Shown here one piece after another: positions 25,113 through 35,835 of a stretch of 37,658 nt of DNA. The DNA is taken from assembly GCA_944390525.1 (NCBI GenBank), contig CALXQH010000050.1:1-37658 (forward strand). The letters run 5' to 3'. The notes under the pieces are model-generated. The model saw only the letters and a list, made by a program, of their open reading frames with translations. It was not told the DNA's origin and searched no databases. Origin of the DNA: an uncultured Clostridia bacterium (GTDB lineage Bacteria > Bacillota > Clostridia > TANB77 > CAG-508). Made by a program: the position numbers and the translations under genes. Positions within the stretch are counted from its first letter, which is position 1. The number at the start of each line of letters is the position of its first letter.

Positions 25113-26654
25113 ATGGATTATATAATTCCTATAGCCGTTTTTCTAATCTCAGCAGTAATATTTACTTTAGTTGGTATGTACATAAGAAAAAAAATTGCTG
25201 AATCTAAAATAGAAGGTGCAGAAAGTCAAGCAAAAAAGATAATTGAAATGGCAAACATAGATGCAGAAAAAAGAAAAAAAGAGGAAATTTTCAAAGCAAA
25301 AGAAGAAATAATGAATGCTAGAAAAGATTTAGATCAAGAGATTAGAGAAAGAAGAGGCGAAGTACAAAATCAAGAAAGAAGGTTAATTCAGAAAGAAGAA
25401 AACTTAGAAAAAAAGCAAGAAATTGTAGAAAAAAAAGAAAAAGACTTGCAAAAAAAATATGATGAATTAGATTTAAAGAAAAACGAAATTCAAGAGATAT
25501 TTAATAAACAGATGAATGAATTACAAAAAATTTCTGGATTAACAAAAGAAGAAGCAAAAAAAATATTATTATCAGAGATGGATAAGCAATTAACAGCAGA
25601 AAAAGCAACACTTATTAAAGATATGGAAAACAAAATAAAAGAAGTTGCTGATAAAAGTGCTAAAGAAATGATAGGATATGCTATACAAAAATGTGCTGCT
25701 GATCATACTTCTGAGACTACAGTATCTATAGTATCTCTTCCAAATGATGATATGAAAGGTAGAATTATTGGAAGAGAAGGTAGAAATATAAAGACCTTAG
25801 AAACTTTAACAGGAATAGATTTAATAATTGATGATACCCCAGAAGCTGTTGTTATTTCAGGATTTGATCCATTAAGAAGAGAAGTAGCAAGAATTGCTAT
25901 TGAAAAATTAATTGATGATGGAAGAATTCATCCTGCTAAGATTGAAGAAATGGTTGAAAAGGCAAAAGAAGAAGTAGCAAATGTTATAAAAGAAGAAGGG
26001 GAAAGAGCAGTTCTTGAAACAGGAGTTAATGGATTACATCCAGATTTAGTTAAATTAATAGGCAAATTGAAATATAGAACTAGTTATGGACAAAATGTGT
26101 TAAATCATTCTATAGAAGTTTCAAATTTGGCTAGAATTATGGCTGAAGAATTAGGATTAGATCCAAAACTTGCTAGAAGAGCAGGATTATTACATGACAT
26201 TGGAAAAGCATTAGATCATGACATGGAAGGAACTCATGTTGAATTGGGTGTCGAAGTACTAAAAAAATACAAAGAAAATGAAAATGTTATAAATGCTGTA
26301 CAAGCTCATCATGGAGATGTAGAACCAAAAACCATTGAAGCTGTTTTAATACAAGCTGCAGATGCTATTTCAGCATCTAGACCAGGAGCTAGAAGAGAAA
26401 CTTTAGAGGCTTATATTAAAAGGTTAGAGCAACTAGAAAGTATTGCTGATTCTTTTGATGGAGTTGAAAAATCGTTTGCTATCCAAGCTGGTAGAGAAAT
26501 AAGAATTATTGTAGAACCTGAAAAAATTAATGATGATCAAATGACATTAATGGCAAGAGATATTGCAAAAAAAGTAGAAGATGAAATGGAATATCCTGGA
26601 CAAATAAAAGTTAATGTTGTTAGAGAAACAAGAGTCATTGACTATGCAAAATAA
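25113..26654 (+). CDS. rny: Ribonuclease Y
   Basis: Membrane-anchored endoribonuclease that starts mRNA decay in Bacillota. Order of parts: one N-terminal membrane helix (about 4-26), a long Lys/Glu-rich coiled coil (about 30-185), a KH RNA-binding domain with [19 protein letters not shown] (about 210-260) and an HD domain with [12 protein letters not shown] (H361, D362) and the downstream AHHGDVEP. Length 513 is typical. The ATG follows AGAGGTG. It has its own promoter and terminator and is not co-transcribed with xerD or pta. Confidence 0.97.
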   Translation: MDYIIPIAVFLISAVIFTLVGMYIRKKIAESKIEGAESQAKKIIEMANIDAEKRKKEEIFKAKEEIMNARKDLDQEIRERRGEVQNQERRLIQKEENLEKKQEIVEKKEKDLQKKYDELDLKKNEIQEIFNKQMNELQKISGLTKEEAKKILLSEMDKQLTAEKATLIKDMENKIKEVADKSAKEMIGYAIQKCAADHTSETTVSIVSLPNDDMKGRIIGREGRNIKTLETLTGIDLIIDDTPEAVVISGFDPLRREVARIAIEKLIDDGRIHPAKIEEMVEKAKEEVANVIKEEGERAVLETGVNGLHPDLVKLIGKLKYRTSYGQNVLNHSIEVSNLARIMAEELGLDPKLARRAGLLHDIGKALDHDMEGTHVELGVEVLKKYKENENVINAVQAHHGDVEPKTIEAVLIQAADAISASRPGARRETLEAYIKRLEQLESIADSFDGVEKSFAIQAGREIRIIVEPEKINDDQMTLMARDIAKKVEDEMEYPGQIKVNVVRETRVIDYAK

Positions 26655-26655
26655 A

Positions 26656-26693
26656 ACAAAAATACGTTCAAATTTATTTGAACGTATTTTTGT
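26656..26693 (+). terminator. Terminator after rny
   Basis: Arms of 18 bases (26656-26673 and 26676-26693) that are perfectly complementary, with the downstream arm containing TTTTT. The inner A/T pairs probably open to form the loop. The stem begins 2 bases after the stop. Confidence 0.85.
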
Positions 26694-26722
26694 GTAACTA
26701 TATTATTAATTATCAAAAATAC

Positions 26723-26751
26723 TTGAATTTTTAGGAATTTATCTATATAAT
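26723..26751 (+). promoter_or_regulatory. SigA promoter of pta-ackA
   Basis: TTGAAT at 26723-26728 and TATAAT at 26746-26751 with a 17-base spacer, 33 bases before the pta start. Confidence 0.8.
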
Positions 26752-26783
26752 ATTAATATATTTAAAAATAGGAGGAACAATAA

Positions 26784-27794
26784 TTGACATTTATAGAAGA
26801 AATAAAAGAAAAAGCAAAAAAAGATATAAAAACGATAATACTTCCAGAAAGTGAAGATATTAGAGTGCTAAAAGCAACAGAACAAGTAATAAAAGAAAAA
26901 TTTGCTAAAATTATTTTAATAGGAAATGAAAAAGAAATTGAAGAAAGAGCAAACAAAAATAATATTAACATTAAAGGAGTAAAAATAGTAAACCCAAAAA
27001 CTTCTGACAAATATGAAGAATATGTAAATAAATTTTATGAATTAAGAAAATTAAAAGGTATAACTATAGAACAAGCAAAACAATTATTATTAGAACCAAT
27101 ATATTTTGGAATGATGATGGTAAAAGTAGGAGATGCAGATGGCTTAGTATCTGGTGCTTGTCACTCAACAGCTAATACATTAAGACCAGCTCTCCAAATT
27201 TTAAAAACAGCTCCAGGAACCAAACTAGTCTCAGCATTCTTTGCAATGGTAGTTCCTAATTGTCAATATGGAGAAAATGGAATATTTATATTTGGAGATA
27301 GTGGATTAGTAGAAAATCCAACAGCAGAGGAATTATCTGAAATAGCAATATCTTCTAGTAATAGTTTTAGACAATTAACAGGTAAAGAGCCAAAAGTTGC
27401 ACTACTTTCTTATTCAACTTATGGAAGTGCCCATTCTGAATTAACAGAAAAAGTAATAAATGCAACTAAGTTATTAAAAGAAAAAAAGCCTAATTTACTT
27501 TGTGATGGAGAATTACAATTAGATGCAGCTATTATTCCAGAAATTGCAGCTTCTAAATCCCCAGGAAGTCCATTAGCTGGAAAAGCAAATACTTTAATAT
27601 TTCCAAATTTAGATGCAGGAAATATAGGATATAAATTAGTACAAAGATTAGCTAAAGCAGAAGCTTACGGACCACTTTGTCAAGGAATTAGTAAACCAGT
27701 AAATGATTTATCTAGAGGATGCAATAGCTATGATATTGCAGGAGTTGTTGCAATTACTTGTGTTCAAGCACAAGAACAGAATACAATTATATAA
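26784..27794 (+). CDS. pta: Phosphate acetyltransferase
   Basis: Converts acetyl-CoA and phosphate to acetyl phosphate, the first step of acetate formation with ATP gain. The 336 residues fit the short Pta. Family segments: [74 protein letters not shown] and [51 protein letters not shown]. The start is TTG 26784, 8 bases after GGAGG (26771-26775). Followed after 22 bases by ackA in one operon. Confidence 0.97.
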   Translation: MTFIEEIKEKAKKDIKTIILPESEDIRVLKATEQVIKEKFAKIILIGNEKEIEERANKNNINIKGVKIVNPKTSDKYEEYVNKFYELRKLKGITIEQAKQLLLEPIYFGMMMVKVGDADGLVSGACHSTANTLRPALQILKTAPGTKLVSAFFAMVVPNCQYGENGIFIFGDSGLVENPTAEELSEIAISSSNSFRQLTGKEPKVALLSYSTYGSAHSELTEKVINATKLLKEKKPNLLCDGELQLDAAIIPEIAASKSPGSPLAGKANTLIFPNLDAGNIGYKLVQRLAKAEAYGPLCQGISKPVNDLSRGCNSYDIAGVVAITCVQAQEQNTII

Positions 27795-27816
27795 AATTAG
27801 AAAGGAAGATAAGAAT

Positions 27817-29010
27817 ATGAAAATTTTAGTAGTAAATTGTGGAAGTTCTTCTATTAAGTATCAATTAATTAATATGGAAAACGAGAGCTTAATGGCAAAA
27901 GGATATTTAGAAAAAATAGGTTTGCCAGATTCTTTTTTAACACATACTGTAAATGGTGAAAAACATAAAATAGAAGAAGTTATAAAAGATCATGAAGAAG
28001 GTATAAAATTAGTGTTAAAGCAATTAACACATCCTGAATATGGAGTAATAAATAGTCTAGATGAAATAGGAGCTGTAGGACATAGAGTTGTTCATGGAGG
28101 TGAAAAATTTAGTTCATCAGTATTAATTAATGAAAGTGTTATGAATGCAATGAGAGAATGTATTCCTTTAGCGCCATTACATAACCCAGCAGGTATAGTG
28201 GGTATAGAAGCTTGCCAAAAAGTATTACCAAATGTTCCAATGGTAGGTGTATTTGATACAGCTTTTCATCAAACTCTACCTCCAAAAGCATATATATATG
28301 CTGTTCCGTATGAATATTATGAAAAATACGGAATAAGAAAGTATGGATTTCATGGAACTTCTCACAGATTTGTTTCAAAAAGAGTAGCTGAAATCATGAA
28401 TAAGCCAATACAAAATTTAAAAATTATTACCTGTCATTTAGGACAAGGAGCAAGTTTGTGTGCAGTTGATGGAGGAAAATCAGTTGATACTTCAATGGGA
28501 TTAACACCTCTAGCCGGAATTCCAATGGGTTCAAGGTCAGGAGATATTGATCCTTCAATAGTAACATTTTTAATGAAAAAAGAAAACTTAACTCCTGATG
28601 AAATGGATAATGTACTAAATAAAAAATCAGGAAAGTTGGGAATTTCAGGAATTAGCTTTGATGATAGAGATATTGAAAAAGCTATGGATGAAGGAAATGA
28701 AAGAGCAAAACTTGCCATAGATACTTTTGTATATCAAACAATAGGATATATTGGAAAATATGCTGCTCAAATGAATGGAATTGATGTTATTACATTTGCA
28801 GGTGGAGTGGGAGAAAATGGTATTGATGTAAGAAAACAAATTTGTGATTCACTTTCTTTCTTGGGAGTAAAAATAGATGAAGAAAAAAATAATAGTAGAG
28901 GAAAGGAAATTGAAATATCAACATTTGACTCTAAAGTAAAAGTTTATGTTATTCCAACTAATGAGGAACTAATGATAGCTAGAGATACAATGCAAATAGT
29001 TAATAAATAA
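27817..29010 (+). CDS. ackA: Acetate kinase
   Basis: Transfers phosphate from acetyl phosphate to ADP, giving acetate and ATP by substrate-level phosphorylation. The start is ATG 27817 after GAAAGGAAG; the same frame is open further upstream into pta but has no start site there and no homologous residues. The protein is 397 residues. Family motifs: [99 protein letters not shown] and [11 protein letters not shown] terminator follows. Confidence 0.98.
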   Translation: MKILVVNCGSSSIKYQLINMENESLMAKGYLEKIGLPDSFLTHTVNGEKHKIEEVIKDHEEGIKLVLKQLTHPEYGVINSLDEIGAVGHRVVHGGEKFSSSVLINESVMNAMRECIPLAPLHNPAGIVGIEACQKVLPNVPMVGVFDTAFHQTLPPKAYIYAVPYEYYEKYGIRKYGFHGTSHRFVSKRVAEIMNKPIQNLKIITCHLGQGASLCAVDGGKSVDTSMGLTPLAGIPMGSRSGDIDPSIVTFLMKKENLTPDEMDNVLNKKSGKLGISGISFDDRDIEKAMDEGNERAKLAIDTFVYQTIGYIGKYAAQMNGIDVITFAGGVGENGIDVRKQICDSLSFLGVKIDEEKNNSRGKEIEISTFDSKVKVYVIPTNEELMIARDTMQIVNK

Positions 29011-29014
29011 ATAT

Positions 29015-29047
29015 AAAAAAAGAAATTCTTTCTTGAATTTCTTTTTT
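29015..29047. terminator. Terminator between ackA and the minus-strand recombinase gene
   Basis: AAAAAAGAAATTC and GAATTTCTTTTTT (arms about 29016-29028 and 29035-29047) with a 6-base loop, six T at the end. It starts 5 bases after ackA and is symmetrical enough to end the convergent gene as well. Confidence 0.85.
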
Positions 29048-29048
29048 A

Positions 29049-30041
29049 TTATATATTTGATAAAGGATTTTGTTCTACAGCATTTCTAACTTGTTCATTA
29101 CTTACATGGGTATATATTTCAGTAGTAGAAATACTTTCATGGCCTAGCAACTCTTGTAAAGCACGAATATCTACATTACCATATTGATACATTAGTGTTG
29201 CAGCAGTATGCCTTAATTTATGTACAGAATATTTAGAAGTATCAAGACCAGCCCTAAGTAATTCTTTTTCTACTATATATTGTACTGATCTATTACTTAT
29301 ACGTTCTTTTCTTTTACTTAAAAATAATGCTTTATCCGAATTTTTAGAATCATTTTTTACACCTTCTTTTGGTCTAACATAAAGATATTCTTTTATTGCT
29401 TTTATACAAGATTTATTTAAATATATTGTTCTTTCTTTGTTGCCTTTACCTATAACATTAAGTTTATATTCTTCAAAATCAATATCTTTAATATCTATTC
29501 CTACTAATTCTGACAAACGCAATCCGCAATTAAGAAATAAAGTAATAATAGCATAATCTCGTTCGTTGTTTTCATCTTCTTCGTTGGCTGTAACATTTAA
29601 AAGTTTTCTACTATCATCTAAAGATAAATATTTAGGCATACGTTTATCAAGCTTAGGAGTTTCTAGATTTTGTGCAGGATTAGTTTCAATTAAGTTAATT
29701 TTTTGACTTAAATATGAAAAAAATATACGTATTGTAGATATTTTTCTAGCTCTTGTTGCAGGACTAGCTTTTTGTTTAAGAGCAAGATAAGATAAAAAAG
29801 AATGTATATCTTCTAGTGTTATTTTTTTCAATATATCTAAAGAAAAATCTTTTATAGATATATTATGAAAATCAGTTTCATTTGTTAACTTAAAATGAAT
29901 TTTCATATATTTTAAAAACATAGTCAAATCATAATTATATTCTTTTACTGAATTTGGAGATTTGTTTAATATTGTAATTGAGTAATTTAAAAAAGAATTC
30001 ACAAACTCAGGATTTTGCTGTGCATTTATCATAAAATTCAC
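29049..30041 (-). CDS. Tyrosine recombinase of the XerC/XerD family
   Basis: A 330-residue Xer-type recombinase with a long N-terminal core-binding domain (about 1-125) and a complete catalytic set: Arg in NCGLRLSELVG, Lys in VIGKGNKERTIYLN, His/Arg in HKLRHTAATLMYQYG, His in LLGHESIST and the nucleophile Tyr in TTEIYTH. It is some 30 residues longer than most XerC. Possible roles are the XerC partner of XerD or an independent recombinase; there is no phage or integron gene around it. It has its own promoter and is divergent from the glycosidase gene. The start ATG is preceded by TTGGAG (ribosome binding site). Confidence 0.9.
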   Translation of the reverse strand: MNFMINAQQNPEFVNSFLNYSITILNKSPNSVKEYNYDLTMFLKYMKIHFKLTNETDFHNISIKDFSLDILKKITLEDIHSFLSYLALKQKASPATRARKISTIRIFFSYLSQKINLIETNPAQNLETPKLDKRMPKYLSLDDSRKLLNVTANEEDENNERDYAIITLFLNCGLRLSELVGIDIKDIDFEEYKLNVIGKGNKERTIYLNKSCIKAIKEYLYVRPKEGVKNDSKNSDKALFLSKRKERISNRSVQYIVEKELLRAGLDTSKYSVHKLRHTAATLMYQYGNVDIRALQELLGHESISTTEIYTHVSNEQVRNAVEQNPLSNI

Positions 30042-30068
30042 TCCAAAAATGTTCTTATTACTAAAAAT

Positions 30069-30097
30069 ATTATAAACATAATATTTCTATAAGTCAA
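30069..30097 (-). promoter_or_regulatory. SigA promoter of the minus-strand recombinase
   Basis: Read on the minus strand: TTGACT (30097-30092), 17-base spacer, TATAAT (30074-30069), about 28 bases before the start codon. Confidence 0.75.
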
Positions 30098-30160
30098 TAA
30101 AGACAGAGACAATTTTAAACAAAAAATAGCTGAAAATTTAAACAATTACATAAAATGTTA

Positions 30161-30189
30161 TTGACAATAATCTAATATGATAGTAACAT
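30161..30189 (+). promoter_or_regulatory. Promoter of the GH13 glycosidase gene
   Basis: Consensus TTGACA at 30161-30166, 17-base spacer, TAACAT at 30184-30189, 55 bases before the ATG. It is divergent from the recombinase promoter; the two -35 elements are about 64 bases apart. Confidence 0.65.
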
Positions 30190-30243
30190 ATAGTAAACAA
30201 TTTTTTTAGCAACTCTCAATCTAATTAGAAGGAGTGAAATTAA

Positions 30244-31731
30244 ATGAGTACAGAACTTAATAAATGGTTAGGAAGAACAGCTTATCAAATAATGCCAGAT
30301 AGATTTTGCAGAGTAGGAGGTTTACCAATACATATCAATGGTCGGAAATTAAAGGATTGGAAGGACAGAATGCCAGATTGGAAACCTGATTATGATGGAG
30401 AATATAGGAACTTGTATTATTATGGAGGAAATTTAAAAGGAATTGAAAGCAAGCTAGAATATATTTATGAACTTGGTTTCAATATGATTTATATAACTCC
30501 AATTAATATAAGTCCTTCATATCATCATTATGATGTAGGTAATCACTTTATTATTGATCCATGGTTAGGAGATTGGAATGACTTAAAGAGCCTTTGTAAA
30601 AAAGCAAAAAAATTAGATATTTTAATTGTTGTAGACTTGGTTTTTAACCATACAGGTATTGATAGCATTTATTTTAAAAATCCTAAATACCAAAAATGGT
30701 ATAAAAGAACTCAAAGTGGAAAATTCATTTTTTGGTGGGGATTTAAAGATATGCCAGAATGTGATACTATGTGTGTAGATTACCAAAATGCTATGACAAA
30801 AGTAGTAAAAAAATATCTTGAAAATGGTGTTTCTGGTTTTAGACTTGACTTAGGAGAAAATTTGCCGAAAGAATTCCTTTATGCAATTAAAAGAGTGAAA
30901 GAAAAATATCCTGATGTAATTTTTATAGGAGAAATGTGGGGAATTGCAACAGATAAATCTGATCCTAAAATTTTTGATGGCCAATTAGATTCTGTTATGA
31001 ACTATCCTATGACTGATGCTAATTTACGTTGGGTGCGGTATTCAAAAGACGGACACTTTACTTATAATTTCAATAGAATTTATGGAGAATATCCAAGTGA
31101 AGTTCAAAATCTTTTGCTAAATAATATTGCTACTCATGATACTCCTACAGCAATAACTATGCTTGTTGGTGAAAATATGAATCCTGATGTCTTTAATAAA
31201 AGCATATGGGATATTGAAGCTCAATGGCTAAAAGGAGAAATGTTTAACACCTATGAGTTTAGGGAATATGAGGAAAAACATGACAAAATACCAGATATGT
31301 TGTATTTATATGGAAAAAAGCTGTTAAAATTAGCCTTAATACTCTTGTATAATATTCCTGGTATTCCGTGTGTTTATCAAGGAACTGAAATTGCAGATTA
31401 TGGCTATAAAGATCCTTTTAACAGAAAACCATATAATTGGAAAAGCCAAGAAGAAGAAATTAAAAATTTTGTAAAAGAATTAGGAAAGTATCGTAAACAA
31501 AATACAGATATTCTTTCTACTGGAAAAGCTCATATTTTAAAAATTAATAGAGAAATACTTATTTTAGAAAGGAAGCTTTCAGAAAAACGTATAATTATTG
31601 CTGTAAACAGATCAGAACAAGAGCAAAGTATTGATGTTGATGATACTAATTTAAGGATTCTACTAAGTTTAAACGGCAGTACTATTAAAAAATTAACGCC
31701 ATATGGTGCTGTTATTCTAAGAGAAAATTAA
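30244..31731 (+). CDS. Cytoplasmic GH13 (alpha-amylase family) glycosidase
   Basis: A 495-residue alpha-amylase-family enzyme without a signal peptide, so it probably acts on imported malto-oligosaccharides, cyclodextrins or glycogen fragments. The (beta/alpha)8 landmarks are: YQIMPDRFCR near the start, LVFNHTG (region I), GFRLDLGE with nucleophile D202 (region II), IGEMWG with acid/base E230 (region III) and IATHDTPT with D299 (region IV). The nearest types are cyclomaltodextrinase/neopullulanase-like enzymes, but substrate cannot be decided. There is no sugar transporter next to it. The ATG follows GAAGGAG. Confidence 0.88.
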   Translation: MSTELNKWLGRTAYQIMPDRFCRVGGLPIHINGRKLKDWKDRMPDWKPDYDGEYRNLYYYGGNLKGIESKLEYIYELGFNMIYITPINISPSYHHYDVGNHFIIDPWLGDWNDLKSLCKKAKKLDILIVVDLVFNHTGIDSIYFKNPKYQKWYKRTQSGKFIFWWGFKDMPECDTMCVDYQNAMTKVVKKYLENGVSGFRLDLGENLPKEFLYAIKRVKEKYPDVIFIGEMWGIATDKSDPKIFDGQLDSVMNYPMTDANLRWVRYSKDGHFTYNFNRIYGEYPSEVQNLLLNNIATHDTPTAITMLVGENMNPDVFNKSIWDIEAQWLKGEMFNTYEFREYEEKHDKIPDMLYLYGKKLLKLALILLYNIPGIPCVYQGTEIADYGYKDPFNRKPYNWKSQEEEIKNFVKELGKYRKQNTDILSTGKAHILKINREILILERKLSEKRIIIAVNRSEQEQSIDVDDTNLRILLSLNGSTIKKLTPYGAVILREN

Positions 31732-31744
31732 ATATATTGTACTC

Positions 31745-31779
31745 ATTCCCTCTATACAATCATATTGTATAGAGGGAAT
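31745..31779 (+). terminator. Perfect 16-bp hairpin after the glycosidase gene
   Basis: Arms 31745-31760 and 31764-31779 (core CCCTCTATACAA / TTGTATAGAGGG) with a 3-base loop, the most G/C-containing stem in the window. It lacks a directly following T-run; T-rich sequence appears only 20 bases later. A terminator is likeliest, but an operator for a palindrome-binding repressor is possible. Confidence 0.6.
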
Positions 31780-31898
31780 TGCTATATAAATTAAATTTAA
31801 TTTTTTTTTAAAATATAAGACTAAAATTTAAATATATGATATAATTACTAAAATAATAAAAAATATAATGATATATTGCTAAAGAAAAGGAGATTAAT

Positions 31899-32600
31899 AT
31901 GTCATACATTGAATTTAATAATGTAGTAAAAGAATATAAAATGGGTGAAATTTCAATAAAAGCACTAGATAATACTAATTTTGAAATAAATAAAGATGAA
32001 CTTGTAGTAATTGTTGGACCAAGTGGTGCTGGAAAAACTACTACTTTAAATATTCTAGGAGGTATGGATATTCCAACATCAGGAAAAGTAAAAGTAGATA
32101 ACAAAGAAATATCTAAATTAAATAAAAAGCAATTAATTAAATACAGAAGAAATGATATAGGGTTTGTATTTCAATTTTATAATCTAGTACAAAATCTTAC
32201 AGCAAAAGAAAATGTAGAGCTTGCAACTCAGCTTTGCAAAGATGCCTTAGATGTAGATGATATTTTGAATAAAGTAGGTTTAAGTGATAGAAAAAATAAT
32301 TTTCCATCTCAACTATCAGGAGGAGAACAACAAAGAGTTGCAATAGCAAGAGCTATTGCAAAAAATCCAAAAATATTATTATGTGATGAACCAACAGGAG
32401 CTTTAGATTATAAAACTGGAAAAAATATTTTAAAGTTATTGCAAGAAATGTCAAAAAAAGAAAAGATGACAGTAATAATAATAACTCATAATGTAGCAAT
32501 AGCTCCTATGGCAGACAAAGTAATTTATTTTAAAAATGGAAGAGCAGAAAAAATAGAGATTAATCAAAATCCAATGTCAATAGATAATATAGAATGGTAA
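31899..32600 (+). CDS. ABC transporter ATP-binding protein (MacB/LolD-like)
   Basis: A 233-residue ATPase of the LolD/MacB/FtsE-related group: Walker [10 protein letters not shown] at about 40-48, Q-loop FVFQFYNLV, signature LSGGEQQR, Walker [13 protein letters not shown], and the H-loop VIIITHN. It pairs with the FtsX-type permease starting 16 bases downstream, forming a mechanotransmission-type exporter or signalling complex. AAGGAG lies before the ATG. Similar pairs in Bacillota handle antimicrobial peptides or lipoproteins; the substrate here is not known, and no sensor kinase or regulator is adjacent. Confidence 0.93.
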   Translation: MSYIEFNNVVKEYKMGEISIKALDNTNFEINKDELVVIVGPSGAGKTTTLNILGGMDIPTSGKVKVDNKEISKLNKKQLIKYRRNDIGFVFQFYNLVQNLTAKENVELATQLCKDALDVDDILNKVGLSDRKNNFPSQLSGGEQQRVAIARAIAKNPKILLCDEPTGALDYKTGKNILKLLQEMSKKEKMTVIIITHNVAIAPMADKVIYFKNGRAEKIEINQNPMSIDNIEW

Positions 32601-32616
32601 CGAAAGAAGGTTGTAA

Positions 32617-35600
32617 ATGAAAAAGTCATTATTGAAGAACAATTTAAAAACAATATATAAGACAAGAAGAAGATTTTTATCTATACTTGTTATGGCTTTT
32701 TTAGGAGTAGGTTTTTTTTCAGGATTAGTTTCAACAAGTCAAGATATGTTAGATAGTTTGGATAGATATTTAGATGAAAGTAATATGTATGATATAAATA
32801 TTGTTTCTACATTAGGTCTTACAGACAATGATATTAATGCTCTAAAAGAAATAGAAGGAGTTCAAAATGCTTACGGAATTCAAGCTAAAGATACAGAAGT
32901 TATATTAGATGAAGATAACTATATCTGTAAAATCATAGAATATAATGAAAATATAAATATTCCTAAATTAATAAAAGGAAAATTACCAGAAAATAAAAAT
33001 GAATGTTTAATTGATTTAAAATATGTAGTTGGAGACAATACAGAGATAAATATAGGGAAAAAAATAGTTTTAAAAAATGAAGAAAAAAATGATAATGAAG
33101 ATTCATTATTTACAACAAAAGAACTTGAAATTGTAGGTATAGTAGAATCTCCTCTTTACATATCAAATGAAAGAGGAACTACATCATTAGGAAATGGTTC
33201 TATCGATTTTTATGTTTATACAAAAGATGATGTAATAAACATAGATTACTTTACTGAAATTGCATTAGTAGTAAATGGAGCTAAAGAGTTAGAAACAAAC
33301 AGCAATAATTATTTAAAAGCAGTAAATAATGTATACCAAAAAATTGATGAAATTAAAGAAGAAAGAGAAAATGAAAGATATAATTCTATTATAAATGAAG
33401 CAAATGAAGAATTAAATAAAGCTCAAAAAGAATTTAACGAAGAGAAAAAAAATGCAGAAGATAAATTAAAAGAAGCAGAAACACAGTTAAGTAAAGCTAA
33501 AAAAGAAATAGAATTATCTGAAAAACAATTAATAGATGCGGAAAATGAAATTCAAAAAAATGAAGAAAAATTATATACAGAATTTTCTAATGCTGAAAAG
33601 CAATTAGCATTAGCAGATGAAGAAATTTCTAGTAGAGATGAAGAATTACAGCAAGGTAAAGAAGAATTACAACAAAATAAAGAACAATCTAATAACAAGA
33701 TTGCAGAAATAAATAAGCAACTTGAACAATTAAATGAAAATTTAAAAGTTTTACAAAATACAAAAGAAGAACTTGAAAAAAATAATTTAGACACAACTCA
33801 AATTAATAATCAAATATTAGAAGTTCAAAATACAATTAAACAATTAGAAAACGGGATAGAACAAATACAAACTGCTATAGATTTAGCAGAACAAAAAATA
33901 ATAACAGGAGAACAAGAATTAAATATAGCAAAAAAGGAATTAGAAAGTAAGAAAACAAGTTTTGAGAATGAAAAAAAATCAGCTTATGAAAAATTAGATG
34001 CAGCAAAACAAGAAATTAAAACAAATAAAACAAAAATAAATGAAGCAAAAGAAGAACTTGAAAAAAATGAAAAAGAATATAAAGAACAAAAGATAGAAGT
34101 AGAAAATGAATTAAATGAAGCACAAGAAAAATTAGATGCAGCAAAAGAAGATATAAAAAAAATAGAAAAAGGAAAATGGTACATACAAGATAGGTTAGAC
34201 AACTCTGGATATGGAAATATATTTGACGCTATTCAAACAATGTCAAATATATCAAAAGTATTTCCAGTAATTTTCTATATTGTAGCAATTTTAATTAGTT
34301 TAACTTCAATGACTAGAATGGTGGAAGAAGAAAGAACAGAAATAGGAACATTAAAAGCATTAGGCTATACAAATTCCCAAATAATATTTAAATATATTTT
34401 ATATTCATTACTAGCTAGTATAATAGGTGGAGTTATTGGAATGTCTATAGGATTTTATTTAATACCAAATATTGTATGGAAATTATACTCAATCTTATAC
34501 ACTATACCAGAATTCTATTGTACATATAGATTAGAAATAGGAATTTTAGGAACTATAATTGCTTTTTTATGTATTGGAGGAGTGACAACCTTAGTAGCTT
34601 ATGAAGAATTAAAGCAAATGCCATCAGTATTAATGAGACCAAAATCTCCAAAAAAAGGTAAAAAAATATTTTTAGAAAGAATTACTTTTATTTGGAAAAG
34701 ATTAAGTTTCTCCAAAAAAATAACAATAAGAAACATATTTAGATATAAAAAAAGAGCTATAATGACAATAGTGGGAATAGCAGGATGTACAGGATTAATA
34801 CTTACTGGATTTGGAATAAGAGATTCTGTTATAGATGTACCTTCAAGTCAATTTGGAGATATATTTAAATACGAATCATCAGTTTCTTTATTGAATACTA
34901 ATGGTTTAAATGAACTTCAAGAATATTTAGAAAATAATAAAAATATAGAAAACTATGTAAACATAAATGCAACTACAGCTACTATTTCAAATGGAATTAA
35001 AGAATTTGATGTAACGGTTTTTATTCCAGAAAAAAAAGAAGAAATAAATAATATATGTAGCTTAAGAGATTATACAACAAATAATGATATTACTTTAAAT
35101 GACAATGGAATTATTATTACAGATAAAGTAGCAGAAGAACTTAATGTAGTAATAGGAAATCAGATAACATATATTGATGGAGATGGAATACATTACACTT
35201 TTAAAGTAGAAGGAATAGTAAAAAATTATGTAAATCATTATATATATCTCTCTAAAAAATTTTATGAAGAAAATATAAGTACATATAAAACTAATATGAT
35301 TATGATAAACACAAAAAATATTAGCAAAGAGGAGCAAGATATAATATCAGAAACTATTTTAAATATAGAGGGTATTGCATCTGTAACAGTAACATCTAAT
35401 TTAATAGATACTATTGCAGATATGTTAAATACAATAAATTATGTAGTAATTATATTAATTGTTGCTTCAGCATTACTTGCATTTGTAGTGTTATATAATT
35501 TAGCTAATATAAACATTGGAGAGAGACAAAGAGAACTAGCTACCTTAAAAGTTTTAGGTTTTTATGACAATGAAGTTGATAATTATATAAATAAAGAAAG

Positions 35601-35835
35601 TATGATATTCACAATATTAGGAGTTTTAATTGGATTAATTTTTGGAAATTTTCTTACAAATATACTTATAAAAAGTATCGAAATTGAAAGTTTAAAATTT
35701 ATGCAAAAAATACTTTTTTCAAGTTATTTATGGTCAGCATTTATTACAATATCATTCTCATTTATTGTAAATATTATAGTACATTTTACATTGAAAAAAA
35801 TTGATATGATTGAGAGCTTAAAAAGTATTGAATAA
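32617..35835 (+). CDS. FtsX-type ABC permease with a long extracellular coiled coil
   Basis: A 1072-residue permease. It has one N-terminal membrane helix (about 22-42), then an extracellular MacB-like portion (about 43-240). A very long Glu/Lys/Gln-rich coiled coil with heptad-like leucine spacing runs from about 245 to 518, followed by an FtsX domain with three membrane helices (about 545-665, containing MTRMVEEERTEIGTLKALGY). A second N-terminal-type helix lies near 710-735, a second outside region follows, and the last FtsX domain is at about 950-1065 (RQRELATLKVLGFYDNEV). This two-repeat layout is that of large Gram-positive permeases. The coiled coil probably reaches through the cell wall. 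AAGAAGG precedes the ATG. Confidence 0.9.
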   Translation: MKKSLLKNNLKTIYKTRRRFLSILVMAFLGVGFFSGLVSTSQDMLDSLDRYLDESNMYDINIVSTLGLTDNDINALKEIEGVQNAYGIQAKDTEVILDEDNYICKIIEYNENINIPKLIKGKLPENKNECLIDLKYVVGDNTEINIGKKIVLKNEEKNDNEDSLFTTKELEIVGIVESPLYISNERGTTSLGNGSIDFYVYTKDDVINIDYFTEIALVVNGAKELETNSNNYLKAVNNVYQKIDEIKEERENERYNSIINEANEELNKAQKEFNEEKKNAEDKLKEAETQLSKAKKEIELSEKQLIDAENEIQKNEEKLYTEFSNAEKQLALADEEISSRDEELQQGKEELQQNKEQSNNKIAEINKQLEQLNENLKVLQNTKEELEKNNLDTTQINNQILEVQNTIKQLENGIEQIQTAIDLAEQKIITGEQELNIAKKELESKKTSFENEKKSAYEKLDAAKQEIKTNKTKINEAKEELEKNEKEYKEQKIEVENELNEAQEKLDAAKEDIKKIEKGKWYIQDRLDNSGYGNIFDAIQTMSNISKVFPVIFYIVAILISLTSMTRMVEEERTEIGTLKALGYTNSQIIFKYILYSLLASIIGGVIGMSIGFYLIPNIVWKLYSILYTIPEFYCTYRLEIGILGTIIAFLCIGGVTTLVAYEELKQMPSVLMRPKSPKKGKKIFLERITFIWKRLSFSKKITIRNIFRYKKRAIMTIVGIAGCTGLILTGFGIRDSVIDVPSSQFGDIFKYESSVSLLNTNGLNELQEYLENNKNIENYVNINATTATISNGIKEFDVTVFIPEKKEEINNICSLRDYTTNNDITLNDNGIIITDKVAEELNVVIGNQITYIDGDGIHYTFKVEGIVKNYVNHYIYLSKKFYEENISTYKTNMIMINTKNISKEEQDIISETILNIEGIASVTVTSNLIDTIADMLNTINYVVIILIVASALLAFVVLYNLANINIGERQRELATLKVLGFYDNEVDNYINKESMIFTILGVLIGLIFGNFLTNILIKSIEIESLKFMQKILFSSYLWSAFITISFSFIVNIIVHFTLKKIDMIESLKSIE

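Noticed and set aside
27703..27816. N-terminal extension of acetate kinase by 38 residues
   Set aside because: The extension overlaps pta, has no ribosome binding site and no homology; ATG 27817 with GAAAGGAAG is the start.
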